The position numbers were made by a program, and so were the translations under genes. This document shows positions 44,519-53,793 of a stretch of DNA of 64,000 nt, piece by piece. Position 1 is the first letter of the stretch, and each line of letters starts with the position of its first letter. This DNA is from Flaviflexus ciconiae (GTDB taxonomy: Bacteria; Actinomycetota; Actinomycetes; Actinomycetales; Actinomycetaceae). The notes under the pieces are model-generated. The model saw nothing but the letters and a program-made list of their open reading frames with translations. It searched no databases and was not told the DNA's origin. The DNA lies in assembly GCF_003971195.1 (NCBI RefSeq), contig NZ_CP034593.1, positions 1,426,001 to 1,490,000 on the forward strand, read 5' to 3'.

Positions 44519-44547
44519 AAAAAGCCCCCTGCTTCGGAACAGGGGGC
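44519..44547 (-). promoter_or_regulatory. Transcription attenuator in the ilvB leader
   Basis: The stem GCCCCCTG/CAGGGGGC with an 8-base loop is followed on the minus strand by five T residues, forming an intrinsic terminator about 35 bases before the ilvB start. It lies 13 bases after the stop of a short leader frame rich in Leu and Val codons, the layout of ribosome-mediated attenuation. Confidence 0.75.
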
Positions 44548-44560
44548 GCGCAACACTTCC

Positions 44561-44608
44561 TTAGCGGACCGGTGTGGCGCGCCAGGTAACTACAAGCTTC
44601 ATTTCCAT
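44561..44608 (-). CDS. ilvB leader peptide
   Basis: A 15-codon frame encodes MEMKLVVTWRATPVR and ends 13 bases before the attenuator stem. Consecutive Leu-Val-Val codons (CTT GTA GTT) early in the peptide would stall ribosomes when leucine or valine is short, favouring an antiterminator. The second ATG at 44602 could also be the start. Leader peptides of this sort precede ilv operons in other actinobacteria. The control role is inferred from layout. Confidence 0.65.
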   Translation of the reverse strand: MEMKLVVTWRATPVR

Positions 44609-45088
44609 AACTCAGACATTAGCCTGACCCGCCCGGGACAAGCAAGCCAGAGTCACTTGATCTCACATATTGGTTCGCAATGTCAGCCAATGAGACATAC
44701 CTTCTCGGGGCAAAAGTCCTACTTTTTGGCTTATATTCACTAATTCCACGGAAATACTGCACCCTCCCCCGCCGAGAGTAAACGCTCTCCCGCGTGCGCG
44801 AAGCGGGCGTCCAATTATCAAGAAGCAGCCGTTCTCCGCACCTACCTGCACTCCCCTGGCGTAGCCACCACCTATCCCCCATCCCCGTCTCTGCCCCGCA
44901 GGTACCTGCCCAATAGCAACGGGGGCTGGTCGAGCTGCCCGGTCTCTATCGTTGGGGGAACCGCGCGGATGTCCGGGAAGCGAAAACGCTGGCCCGCACC
45001 CGGTTCGACATAGCGGACGGGGTATTCACGGATAGAAACCCTCACTGACATTGAGAACTTGTGGGAATAGGGACATGCGGACATAAGC
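44609..45088. other. Intergenic region upstream of the ilvB leader
   Basis: Frames on the minus strand here (to about 45084) have no family likeness. The part next to 44609 should hold the ilvBNC promoter. Nothing else was recognised. Confidence 0.45.
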
Positions 45089-45138
45089 GTGCTCCCCGGG
45101 ACTCGAACGTCCTGTCACGTTCGGATTCCGGGGAGCAC
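45089..45138 (-). terminator. Long hairpin terminator after the exchanger gene
   Basis: An 11-bp outer stem GTGCTCCCCGG/CCGGGGAGCAC and a 6-bp inner stem CGAACG/CGTTCG form one interrupted hairpin about 35 bases past the stop. Confidence 0.75.
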
Positions 45139-45173
45139 TGTTGCAGTATGCCACGAAGCGTGGCTTGTGGCGC

Positions 45174-46775
45174 TTACATACCGCCAAGGAAGTGGGCGAC
45201 GAGGATCTTGGCGATCATCGCGACCGGGTAGACAAGTGCATACCCGAGGGCAACGCGGGGGTCTGATCCCGTACGGCCGTTCGCGAATGCGAGGACGGCC
45301 GGCTGGGTCTGCGAGCCTGCGAGCAGGCCAGACAGCCTCGTTCCACCCATATGGAAGATATGGCGCATGGTCAAGTAGAGGCCGACTCCCATGATCGAGG
45401 TGACAAGAACTCCGAGCAGGAGGATCTTCCACCAGGCATCACCGGAGAAGGCGAGTCCGATCTGGCCACCGGCGTTGCAACCTGCCTGCGCGAGGAAAAG
45501 GAGGAGGCCGAGTTCCGACATGACGAGGTTCGCGGTGTTCGGCAGGGCGGTGACGACCTTGCCGACACGACCAAGACGGCCCATGACCAGTCCAACGAGG
45601 AGAACGCCGGCGGCGCCACCGAGGGAGAAGCTACCGCCACCGGGCATCGGGATTTCAATGGAGCCAACGAACAGGCCAAGGGCGAGGCCCAGACCGAGCG
45701 CCACGGGGTTGATGTCGGTGAGGCCCTTCGAGGAGTCGCCGAGCCACTTGGAGATTTCCTTCAGCTTCATGGTCGGGCCGACAACGCGGACGCGGTCTCC
45801 CATTTCCACCATGAGATTCGGGATTGCAAGCATGTCCTGATCGGCCCTGCGGACGCGGGAGATCTTTGCTCCCCAGCGCTCTGCGAGAACTTCGTCGAGT
45901 TCGCGGACGGTGAGGCCAACGAGGCTGGGCTCGGACACGGTGATCCGGCGGAAATCGAGCATGCGACGGTCGGAGCGTAGCGAGTGGGAGGAGCGGTGGC
46001 CAAGTTCGCCAACAACCTGTTCAACATCGGCATCTTCACCGACGATGGTGACAAGGTCGCCCCGCTGGAGGACCTCGCTGGAGCTGGGGATCCAGATGGG
46101 GCCCTGTTCGCCGCGGCGGATGCGGGAGAATTCGATTGCGGAGCCGAGGGACTTCATGATGCCACCAACGGTCGGGCCGTCTTCACGGTCCACGCGGACG
46201 TTCTGGTGGGTGACGGGCGACGGGGCATCGGTGTCGAGGTGCGCTTTCCGCAATGCCATCTGCGCCGCAATGATCATGCCGATGACGCCGAACAGGTAGG
46301 CGACTGCGTAGCCCACGGTTGCGGTCCCGGGATCACCGGAGGATTCACCGGCGGCCGCGAGCGCGGGCGTGTTCGTGACGGCGCCGGAGAAGGTACCGGC
46401 GATGAGTGCGATGTCCATGTCGAACACGTAGCTACCGACAAGGTAGGCGGCAACGGCTGCGACGATGAAGAGGACCACCATCGTGATGATGGGGCCGGTT
46501 GCCTGTTTCAGGGACTTGAAGAACGTGCCGCCGGCGTTGTTGCCGATGGAGAAGGCGAACAGGACGAGCCCGAGGGTGCCAATGTAGTGCGGGATTGTGA
46601 TCTCGACGCCGACCGCATTACCCCATGCTGCGAGGGCGATCGCGAAGAACAGGACGGCAGCCGCACCGAGGCTCACTCCCTTAACTTTGATTCGGCCGAG
46701 GGCCATTCCTATGCCGATAATCAAGAAAACCGTCAAGATCGGTTGTTCGGCCAAGTAGTTCAACACACTGTTCAT
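45174..46775 (-). CDS. AspT/YidE-type membrane transporter with RCK_C domains
   Basis: The 533-residue protein has two repeats of about five membrane segments around a cytoplasmic insert, the layout of the aspartate:alanine exchanger (AAE) family. The repeats end in AGTFSGAVTNTPALAAAGES and LAGSQTQPAVLAFAN, which match the duplicated AspT-type motif. The central insert contains two RCK_C-like regulatory domains (RRGEQGPIWIPSSSEVLQRG; SLVGLTVRELDE). The substrate may be a dicarboxylate or amino acid. ATG at 46775 is chosen just before the first hydrophobic segment; ATG at 46799 is possible. It sits between ilvB and ilvD on the same strand but has its own terminator. Confidence 0.84.
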   Translation of the reverse strand: MNSVLNYLAEQPILTVFLIIGIGMALGRIKVKGVSLGAAAVLFFAIALAAWGNAVGVEITIPHYIGTLGLVLFAFSIGNNAGGTFFKSLKQATGPIITMVVLFIVAAVAAYLVGSYVFDMDIALIAGTFSGAVTNTPALAAAGESSGDPGTATVGYAVAYLFGVIGMIIAAQMALRKAHLDTDAPSPVTHQNVRVDREDGPTVGGIMKSLGSAIEFSRIRRGEQGPIWIPSSSEVLQRGDLVTIVGEDADVEQVVGELGHRSSHSLRSDRRMLDFRRITVSEPSLVGLTVRELDEVLAERWGAKISRVRRADQDMLAIPNLMVEMGDRVRVVGPTMKLKEISKWLGDSSKGLTDINPVALGLGLALGLFVGSIEIPMPGGGSFSLGGAAGVLLVGLVMGRLGRVGKVVTALPNTANLVMSELGLLLFLAQAGCNAGGQIGLAFSGDAWWKILLLGVLVTSIMGVGLYLTMRHIFHMGGTRLSGLLAGSQTQPAVLAFANGRTGSDPRVALGYALVYPVAMIAKILVAHFLGGM

Positions 46776-46894
46776 GCCACCCGGACACTCCTCTGTCATG
46801 GATCGCTGTCCACGCATCTGTTATTGAATAGTTCCATCAATAAGTATGGCCCGGGTTTTGTCCGAATTGATGGGCAATGAGTCCCGGCACGACG

Positions 46895-46925
46895 AAGCGG
46901 GAGATGTTAGTTGCACCTCCCGCTT
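46895..46925 (-). terminator. Hairpin terminator after ilvD
   Basis: A 9-bp stem AAGCGGGAG/CTCCCGCTT with a 13-base loop lies downstream of the ilvD stop on the minus strand. Confidence 0.65.
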
Positions 46926-47043
46926 ACCGTCATATTTTGCGCTTTGTGGGCCGCGTCTCAGAATACTGCGCTAATCGCTACGGGCGGCGTTGTTCGGAAC
47001 CTCGTTGGCAGCGTCCGTGAGCGGTCAGCCGAGCCCACATCTG

Positions 47044-48882
47044 CTAGTCGTCGAGTGAACGCACTCCTCCGTAGGTGGCTGAGCGTGCCAGCATCGCGTA
47101 GGCCTTGAGCGCCTTGGAGACCTTGCGGGGGCGCTCAGCGGCGGGCTTCCACGGGGTGGATCCCTTGGCGGCGCGGCGCTCGGCCAGGGTTTCGTCGTCG
47201 ACGAGTAGCTCGAGTTTGCGGGAGGGCACGTCGAGGACAATGCGGTCACCCTCTTCGATAAGTCCGATGGCGCCGCCTGCGGCGGCCTCGGGTGAGATGT
47301 GGCCGATGGAGATACCGGACGTGCCTCCGGAGAACCTGCCGTCGGTGATCAGTGCGCAGTCCTTGCCAAGTCCCAGTCCCTTGAGGAAGGACGTCGGGTA
47401 CAGCATCTCCTGCATGCCCGGCCCGCCCTTGGGGCCCTCATACCGGATGACAACAACGTCGCCGGGAACAACGGACTTGGAGAGGATCAGGTTGATGGCG
47501 TCCTCCTGGGAGTCAACGACCCGTGCCCTGCCTTCGAAGTGGAAGAGCTCTTCGTCGATTCCGGCGGTCTTAATGACTGCGCCTTCTTCGGCGATGTTGC
47601 CCTTGAGGACGGCAAGACCACCATCTTCCGTGTAGGCGTTCTCGACGGAACGGATGCAGCCGTTCTCGCCGTCCGTGTCGAGCTCTTCCCATTCATTCGC
47701 TTGGGAGAAAGCCCTCGTCGTGCGGACGCCACCGGGGGCGGCCTTGAACAGCTGGACCGCTTCGGGTGACGGCGCGGGGCCGCGCACGTCCCACTTCTCC
47801 AGCCAGGACTTCAGGTCATCGGAGTGGACCGAATGGACGGAGTCCTTGAGGAGACCTGCTCGGTAGAGCTCACCGAGGATCGCGGGGATGCCGCCGGCGC
47901 GGTGAACGTCTTCCATGTGGAACACCGGGTGGTTGGGGGCAACCTTGGAGACGCAGGGAACCTGGCGGGAGATCGCGTCGATGTCATCGAGGTTGAAGTC
48001 GACCTCTCCCTCGATTGCGGTGGCAAGGATATGGAGGATCGTGTTGGTCGAGCCACCCATTGCCACGTCCATCGTCATCGCGTTAAAGAACGCATCGCGG
48101 GTGGCAATGTTGCGGGGCAGGACCGACTCGTCGTCCTCCTCGTAGTAGCGGCGAGCCAGGTCGACGATGCGACGGCCCGCCCCAAGGAAGAGCTCCTTGC
48201 GTGCCACGTGGGTGGCCAGCGTCGAGCCGTTGCCGGGAAGGGACAGGCCAAGGGCCTCGGTCAGGCAGTTCATGGAGTTCGCGGTGAACATGCCGGAACA
48301 TGAACCGCACGTCGGGCACGCGGCCGATTCGATTTCGGACAGTTGCTCATCGCTGATCGACTCGTCAGCTGCGCCGGTCATGGCGTCGATGAGGTTCACG
48401 GGATGGTCAATAACACCGTCGACGGCCTTGCCCGCTTCCATGGGCCCACCGGACACGAAGATGACGGGAATGTTAAGCCTCATGGCGGCCATGAGCATCC
48501 CGGGGGTGATCTTGTCGCAGTTCGAGATGCAGACAAGAGCATCTGCCGTGTGGGCGTTCACCATGTACTCAACGGAATCCGCGATAATCTCGCGGGACGG
48601 TAGCGAGTAGAGCATGCCGTCATGCCCCATAGCAATGCCGTCATCCACGGCAATTGTATTGAATTCCTTGCCAACACCGCCCGCTTCCTCAATTGCGGAA
48701 ATCACGAGCTGGCCCATGTCCTTCAGGTGAACGTGGCCGGGAACAAACTGGGTGAACGAGTTGGCAACCGCAATAATCGGTTTACCGAAGTCACCGTCTC
48801 CCATACCGGTAGCCCGCCAAAGGGCTCTTGCACCGGCAAAGTTACGTCCCTGGGTTGACGTGGCCGAACGCAGCTGTGGCAT
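47044..48882 (-). CDS. ilvD: Dihydroxy-acid dehydratase
   Basis: IlvD dehydrates the dihydroxy acids made by IlvC to the keto acids used by IlvE. The 612-residue protein has the iron-sulfur cysteines in [13 protein letters not shown] and [19 protein letters not shown], and [20 protein letters not shown] near the C-terminus. This is the catalytic [Fe-S] type of bacterial IlvD. It is transcribed alone, divergent from phosphoketolase and about 300 bases upstream of the exchanger gene. It completes the pathway formed with ilvBNC, leuB and ilvE. Confidence 0.96.
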   Translation of the reverse strand: MPQLRSATSTQGRNFAGARALWRATGMGDGDFGKPIIAVANSFTQFVPGHVHLKDMGQLVISAIEEAGGVGKEFNTIAVDDGIAMGHDGMLYSLPSREIIADSVEYMVNAHTADALVCISNCDKITPGMLMAAMRLNIPVIFVSGGPMEAGKAVDGVIDHPVNLIDAMTGAADESISDEQLSEIESAACPTCGSCSGMFTANSMNCLTEALGLSLPGNGSTLATHVARKELFLGAGRRIVDLARRYYEEDDESVLPRNIATRDAFFNAMTMDVAMGGSTNTILHILATAIEGEVDFNLDDIDAISRQVPCVSKVAPNHPVFHMEDVHRAGGIPAILGELYRAGLLKDSVHSVHSDDLKSWLEKWDVRGPAPSPEAVQLFKAAPGGVRTTRAFSQANEWEELDTDGENGCIRSVENAYTEDGGLAVLKGNIAEEGAVIKTAGIDEELFHFEGRARVVDSQEDAINLILSKSVVPGDVVVIRYEGPKGGPGMQEMLYPTSFLKGLGLGKDCALITDGRFSGGTSGISIGHISPEAAAGGAIGLIEEGDRIVLDVPSRKLELLVDDETLAERRAAKGSTPWKPAAERPRKVSKALKAYAMLARSATYGGVRSLDD

Positions 48883-49396
48883 TGAAACTCCTTGTCCTCA
48901 CTCTTCCGATTACCTTACGACCGATCCCACGAATTGGGACAGAAGCGGCCACGAGGCGAGACAGCGCCCCGACATCACCACCGACGAGCTCCCACACGCC
49001 ACACGCCCCGTCGCACAGCGCTCCCGCACACACCACGTGTTCGACGCCTGGTTCCCTGCATTTTGCGACACGTAGTCCCCCCGATGTATCCCGCACCCGA
49101 CAATTCCGCCCTTCCACCGAGGCGATATTGCGGCTCTCTGCACTCACGAACTCGGCCCCACCAACCACAAACCACCAACCACCAACCTGCCCCGACATCT
49201 CGTCGAACTATGACAATTACCTGATACCGGTCGAGAAAATCGTTGAGAAGTGCGCGCCATGTCGGTAGATTCCAAGAGAGTCAGATCACAGTTCGCGAAC
49301 CCGCCGAACCGGATGACGGGACAGCCAGCTAGAAAGCGACAGCTAGACAACAAATCACGACCAGCACATTGCCGTCGACCATTAAGGACCAACACC
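48883..49396. other. Divergent promoter region between ilvD and phosphoketolase
   Basis: About 510 bases hold the promoters of two divergent genes. A low-complexity stretch of CCAACCA-like repeats lies near 49156-49190. Open frames here are artefacts with no family likeness. Confidence 0.5.
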
Positions 49397-51790
49397 ATGT
49401 CCGACATCATCACCTCTCTCAAGAACCCGAGTGACGAGGAGGTTCGCGCCGTGGACGCCTGGTGGCGGGCCAACAATTATTTGACCGTTGGCCAGATCTA
49501 CCTCAAGTCCAATCCGCTCCTACGCGAGCCCCTTGAGGCATCCGACATTAAGCCCAGGCTTCTTGGCCACTGGGGCACCTCCCCAGGCCTATCCCTGATC
49601 TACGCCCACGCCTCCCGCCTCATTCAGAAGACCGGGCAGGAAATGATTTATATTACGGGGCCGGGGCACGGCGGGCCCGCGATTGTGGCAGCCACGTACC
49701 TGGAGAACACGTACACCGAGTCCTTCCCGCACGTCACGCAGGACACCCCCGGACTCGAGACACTGTTCCGCCAGTTCTCAGCACCCGGTGGCATCCCTTC
49801 CCATGCTTCGGTCACCACCCCCGGTTCCATCAACGAGGGTGGCGAGCTCGGCTACGCTCTCGTTCACGCCTTCGGAGCCGTTTTCGATAACCCCGATCTC
49901 ATCGCACTCAGCGTTGTCGGTGACGGTGAGGCCGAGACCGGACCTCTCGAAGGTTCCTGGAAGAGCATCTCGTTCCTCAACCCTGCGCGCGACGGTGCAG
50001 TCCTCCCGGTTCTGCACCTGAACGGCGCGAAGATTGCCTCCCCCACGGTGCAGGGCCGCAAGGACCCCGAGGAGGTCCGCAAGCTGTACGAGGGCCACGG
50101 CTACGAGGTTCTCGAAGTCGAAGGCGATGACCTCCCCGGCATGCACTACCGCTTTGCCGAAACCCTTGGAACAGCGTACGAACGGATCAAGGAAATCCAG
50201 GACGACGCTCGCACGAACGGCGTCGTTGCGGGAGAGCGCCCCCGCTGGCCCATGATCATCCTTCGCTCCCCGAAGGGGTGGACGGGGCCGGACGTCGTTG
50301 ACGGCGTCCAAGTAGCGGGAACATGGCGTTCCCACCAGGTACCCCTATCGGGTGTCCGGGAAAATCCGGACCACTTAAAGATCCTGGAAGACTGGATGAA
50401 GTCGTACCGCCCCGAAGAGCTCTTTGACGAGTCGGGTATGCCGACGGATATTGTGCGGTCAATCAATCCGGAAGGCGATCTACGCATGTCGGCCCACCCG
50501 GCAGGTAATGGCGGAGGGGAGTACAGAGCTCTCGACATGCCGAACTGGCGGGACTTCACCATCGACTTCGCCCCGGCAGAGCGCGGCACGTTCCGCGCCG
50601 AATCGACCCGCAAGCTCGGCGAGTTCCTTGAGGAGATCTACCGCCGCAACCCCGAAACGTTCCGACTGTTCTGCCCGGACGAAACAAACTCGAACCGGCT
50701 TGGCGCGGTCTTCAATGCTTCGGACCGGATGACAATGGAAGCGGTCACCGACGATGACGAAAAGCTGTCACCGGACGGGCGGGTCATGGAAGTTCTGTCC
50801 GAGCACCTGACCCACGGTTGGCTGGAGGGCTACAACCTGACGGGACGCCACGGGCTCTTCGCCTCCTACGAAGCATTCGGCATGGTGTCGGTCTCCCAGA
50901 CCGTTCAGCACACAAAATGGCTGGAAGAGGCCATCGAACTGGACTGGCGAGTACCGGTTCCCTCGTTCAACATTCTCCTGTCATCGACGTGCTGGAGGAA
51001 CGACCACAACGGTTTCTCCCACCAGGGACCCGGCGTCCTCTCTACGATCGTCAACATGCGAGGAAACATCGTCCGCACCTACCTGCCACCGGATGCGAAC
51101 TGCCTCCTCGAGGTTTCCGCATATACGCACGACACGAAGAACCGCGTGAACGTTATCGTCCAGGACAAGCAGCCGCAGTTCCAGTGGCTCACCCCGGACG
51201 AAGCAGAAGCGCACTGCCGCAAGGGCTTCGGCATCTGGGACTGGGCCGGAAATGAGGACCCGGAATCGGGCGAAGATCCCGACATCGTCATTGCGTGCGC
51301 CGGTGACGTCGTCACCATGGAAGCGGTTGCGGCAGCCCAGATCCTCCGCCAACAGCTACCCTCGCTGAAAATTAGGGTCGTCAACGTCGTTCGCCTACAG
51401 ACCCTGTCCCGCCCGAAGGACCACCCCACCGGCATGACCGACCAGGACTTCGCAGAAATGTTCACGAACACCCAGGATGTTCTGTTCTGCTTCCACGGCT
51501 ATGCCGGGGTGATCCACCAGCTGGTTCACGGCCGTCCCGACGTCGACCGGTTCCACGTTCGTGGCTTCCGCGAGGAAGGCACGACCACCACGCCGTTCGA
51601 CATGGTGGTCCGCAACGGCATCGACCGCTACTCGCTCGTCATCGACGCCCTCAACAACACGAAGCGGACCGTCAGGGGCGCCGCCGACCTGAAGCGCTGG
51701 TGCACCAAGCAGCTTGACCGTCACCACGAATACAAGGTTGAGCACCTGGAGGACATGCCAGAAATCACCGACTGGGTGTTCGAAGCATAG
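49397..51790 (+). CDS. xfp: Xylulose-5-phosphate/fructose-6-phosphate phosphoketolase
   Basis: This thiamine-diphosphate enzyme splits xylulose-5-phosphate or fructose-6-phosphate into acetyl phosphate plus a shorter sugar phosphate, the key step of the bifid shunt. The 797-residue length fits. GPGHGGPAIVAATYLE, GDGEAETGPLEGSWKSISFL and HRWGTSPGL-like HWGTSPGLSLIYAH are family motifs. TPP is held by the GDGEAE segment. AAGGA lies about 9 bases before the ATG at 49397; an upstream extension to 49250 is not needed. A hairpin follows. Acetate kinase or phosphotransacetylase is not adjacent. Confidence 0.96.
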   Translation: MSDIITSLKNPSDEEVRAVDAWWRANNYLTVGQIYLKSNPLLREPLEASDIKPRLLGHWGTSPGLSLIYAHASRLIQKTGQEMIYITGPGHGGPAIVAATYLENTYTESFPHVTQDTPGLETLFRQFSAPGGIPSHASVTTPGSINEGGELGYALVHAFGAVFDNPDLIALSVVGDGEAETGPLEGSWKSISFLNPARDGAVLPVLHLNGAKIASPTVQGRKDPEEVRKLYEGHGYEVLEVEGDDLPGMHYRFAETLGTAYERIKEIQDDARTNGVVAGERPRWPMIILRSPKGWTGPDVVDGVQVAGTWRSHQVPLSGVRENPDHLKILEDWMKSYRPEELFDESGMPTDIVRSINPEGDLRMSAHPAGNGGGEYRALDMPNWRDFTIDFAPAERGTFRAESTRKLGEFLEEIYRRNPETFRLFCPDETNSNRLGAVFNASDRMTMEAVTDDDEKLSPDGRVMEVLSEHLTHGWLEGYNLTGRHGLFASYEAFGMVSVSQTVQHTKWLEEAIELDWRVPVPSFNILLSSTCWRNDHNGFSHQGPGVLSTIVNMRGNIVRTYLPPDANCLLEVSAYTHDTKNRVNVIVQDKQPQFQWLTPDEAEAHCRKGFGIWDWAGNEDPESGEDPDIVIACAGDVVTMEAVAAAQILRQQLPSLKIRVVNVVRLQTLSRPKDHPTGMTDQDFAEMFTNTQDVLFCFHGYAGVIHQLVHGRPDVDRFHVRGFREEGTTTTPFDMVVRNGIDRYSLVIDALNNTKRTVRGAADLKRWCTKQLDRHHEYKVEHLEDMPEITDWVFEA

Positions 51791-51822
51791 GTTACGAAAC
51801 ACAGGTCAACCAGCAAGAGAGT

Positions 51823-51858
51823 TGTGGGGCGGATCGGAACATTCCGATCCGCCCCACA
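51823..51858. terminator. Bidirectional hairpin after phosphoketolase
   Basis: A near-perfect 17-bp inverted repeat (51823-51839 with 51842-51858) lies between the phosphoketolase stop and the convergent ABC gene. Confidence 0.78.
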
Positions 51859-51946
51859 CTTGCATGTGCCACAGCGTCCGATAGGCAAGTTGCTCGAAAT
51901 CCCGGCGCGATCCCACGGTCAAGCACCGGCGCAACCCCACGGTGTA

Positions 51947-53793
51947 CTACGAGTTGGCGGGCCCGCCGAACAGTGTTCTGCGCGCCTCAAGCACGTGCTC
52001 GGGCTTACCGGACGCTGCGACCTTGCCGCGGTGGAAGAGAACCGCATGATCGGCTTCTGCCGCAGCTTCTTCTCGGTGGGTGACCTCAACGATGGTGAGG
52101 TGCCCGAAGGTAGCTGCCAGGCCGTCCCGGATTTCTTTCTCCAGGGACGCGTTGAGGTTTGCCGTGAACTCATCGAGGATTAGGACCGAGGGTTCAGTAA
52201 GGAGGGCGCGTGCCAGGCAGATTCGCTGGCCCTGACCGCCCGACAGCTTCGATCCATCCTGGCCAACGCGGGTTTTCAGCCCGGCAGGCATGGCCTTCAC
52301 TTCCTCATCGACCCGGGCAACCTTTAGGGCCTCCCAGACCTGCTCTTCTGTCGCATCGGGATGACCGAGGCGAACGTTCTCGATAATCGTCGAGTCCAAC
52401 ATCTGGTTCTTCTGCGAAACCAGGGCAATCCGCGAGCGCAGCGAGTCCGTGGTGAGGGAATTGATCGACGTACCGTCGACACGGATATCACCCTGTTCTG
52501 GATCGTCGAAGCGAAGGAGAAGCTGAACCGTTGTGGTCTTGCCGGATCCGGAGGGGCCGAGCAGGACGGTACGTTTGCCGGCGGGGGCTTCGATGGTGAT
52601 GTTGTCGAGTGCCGGGGGCACGTTCTCATCAGCCTCGCCGCTGTCCCCGGATAACGGTAGGTGACACCTTCCCATGACAGTGCGGGTGCCCTATCGAGCG
52701 GTAGCTCATCGTTGCCGTCAGCGACGCGCTGGGGCTCGTGGCAGATCCGGTAGAGCCGGTGGGCGGCGGCGAGTGACCGGTCGAGAGAACCGACGGCCTC
52801 CTCGATCCCGCGCGGGCCTTCAAGGAAGCGAATCGAGCCGACGGCTAGTGCACAGACAACCGCAATCGAGTAATTCCCCGCCAAGCCGACTGCGAGAATT
52901 GAGACGGTGACGATGATCGACAGGAAGGAGTTGAGGCCACGGCGGATTCCCGCGGAGCGCGCGGCCGACCGAGACTTCGTCGAGATCGTTTCACCAATCC
53001 GATCCATCTCCTCAAAGCGTTCCTTCTCGCGTCCGTAGCCAACGACTTCTTCGACTCCGAAGACGGAGTCGGTGACGTGGGCACTGAGGTCACCGCGAGC
53101 CGCGAGCACCCCGTCCGCATGTGTCATCGCGCTCTTCGTTCCGATCAGGGGAACAACGAGGAGGGAGATGGCAAGGCAGACGGCTGGGATTGCCACGATC
53201 TCCCATCCGACCAGGGCGCCGGTGACGAGCAGTGTCGAGATCGGAACGACAAAGGCCGAGACGACCGGGGCGAAGGTGTGGGCGTAGACCACTTCGATGC
53301 GGTCAACATCCTTTGTGAGCGACGTCAGGACGTCACCCGACCTACTGCGGGTAACAATGCTCGGGGCCTTTGGCCACAGGACCGAGAAGGCGTGGCCGCG
53401 GAGAATCTCGAGCGCCTTGAAGGCCACGTAGTGGCCGGTGAACTGCTCGAGGTAGTAGAAGGTTGCCTTGCCGAGGGCAAGCACAATAAGAAGGACAAGT
53501 GACGGAACAACGCTGCGACCATCAACCGCGGCCGAAACGATCGCCCATCCCGCGATCCCAAAGATCAGGAGTTCCAGGGCCTGCTTGATGATGCGGAAAA
53601 GGGTGGAGACATAGAGTGGCCCGTGCACGGGCTTCGTAATCGACGTGAGCCACGACAGGACCTTCCAAGTCGACGGCCTCTCCGCGGCCGTCTCAGCAGT
53701 CACGCGAGTTACCATCTTGTCAGTATCTCTTGCTGTGACGTTGTCATTCTCTGTACCCATCTTGCTGGTGGGGATGTTTGCGCTCCGTTTCAT
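51947..53793 (-). pseudogene. CydC-like ABC exporter subunit, frameshifted by one base
   Basis: The first part is a six-segment ABC exporter membrane domain with RSGDVLTSLTKDVDRIEVVY, typical of CydC-like subunits. The frame breaks at a run of four C at 52645-52648, just before the nucleotide-binding domain. Adding one base joins VTYRYPGDSGEADEN to LLGPSGSGKTT (Walker A) and LSGGQGQRICLARALL, ending at 51947. The repaired gene is 616 codons. Its ATG overlaps the stop of the partner gene (ATGA). With that partner it forms a heterodimer that in CydDC exports thiols or handles haem. No cytochrome bd genes are adjacent, so the substrate is uncertain. Confidence 0.83.

Noticed and set aside
45089..45138. 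A GC-rich hairpin with a tRNA-like GGACTCGAACGTCC stretch
   Set aside because: It does not fold into a cloverleaf; it is an interrupted hairpin positioned as a terminator.
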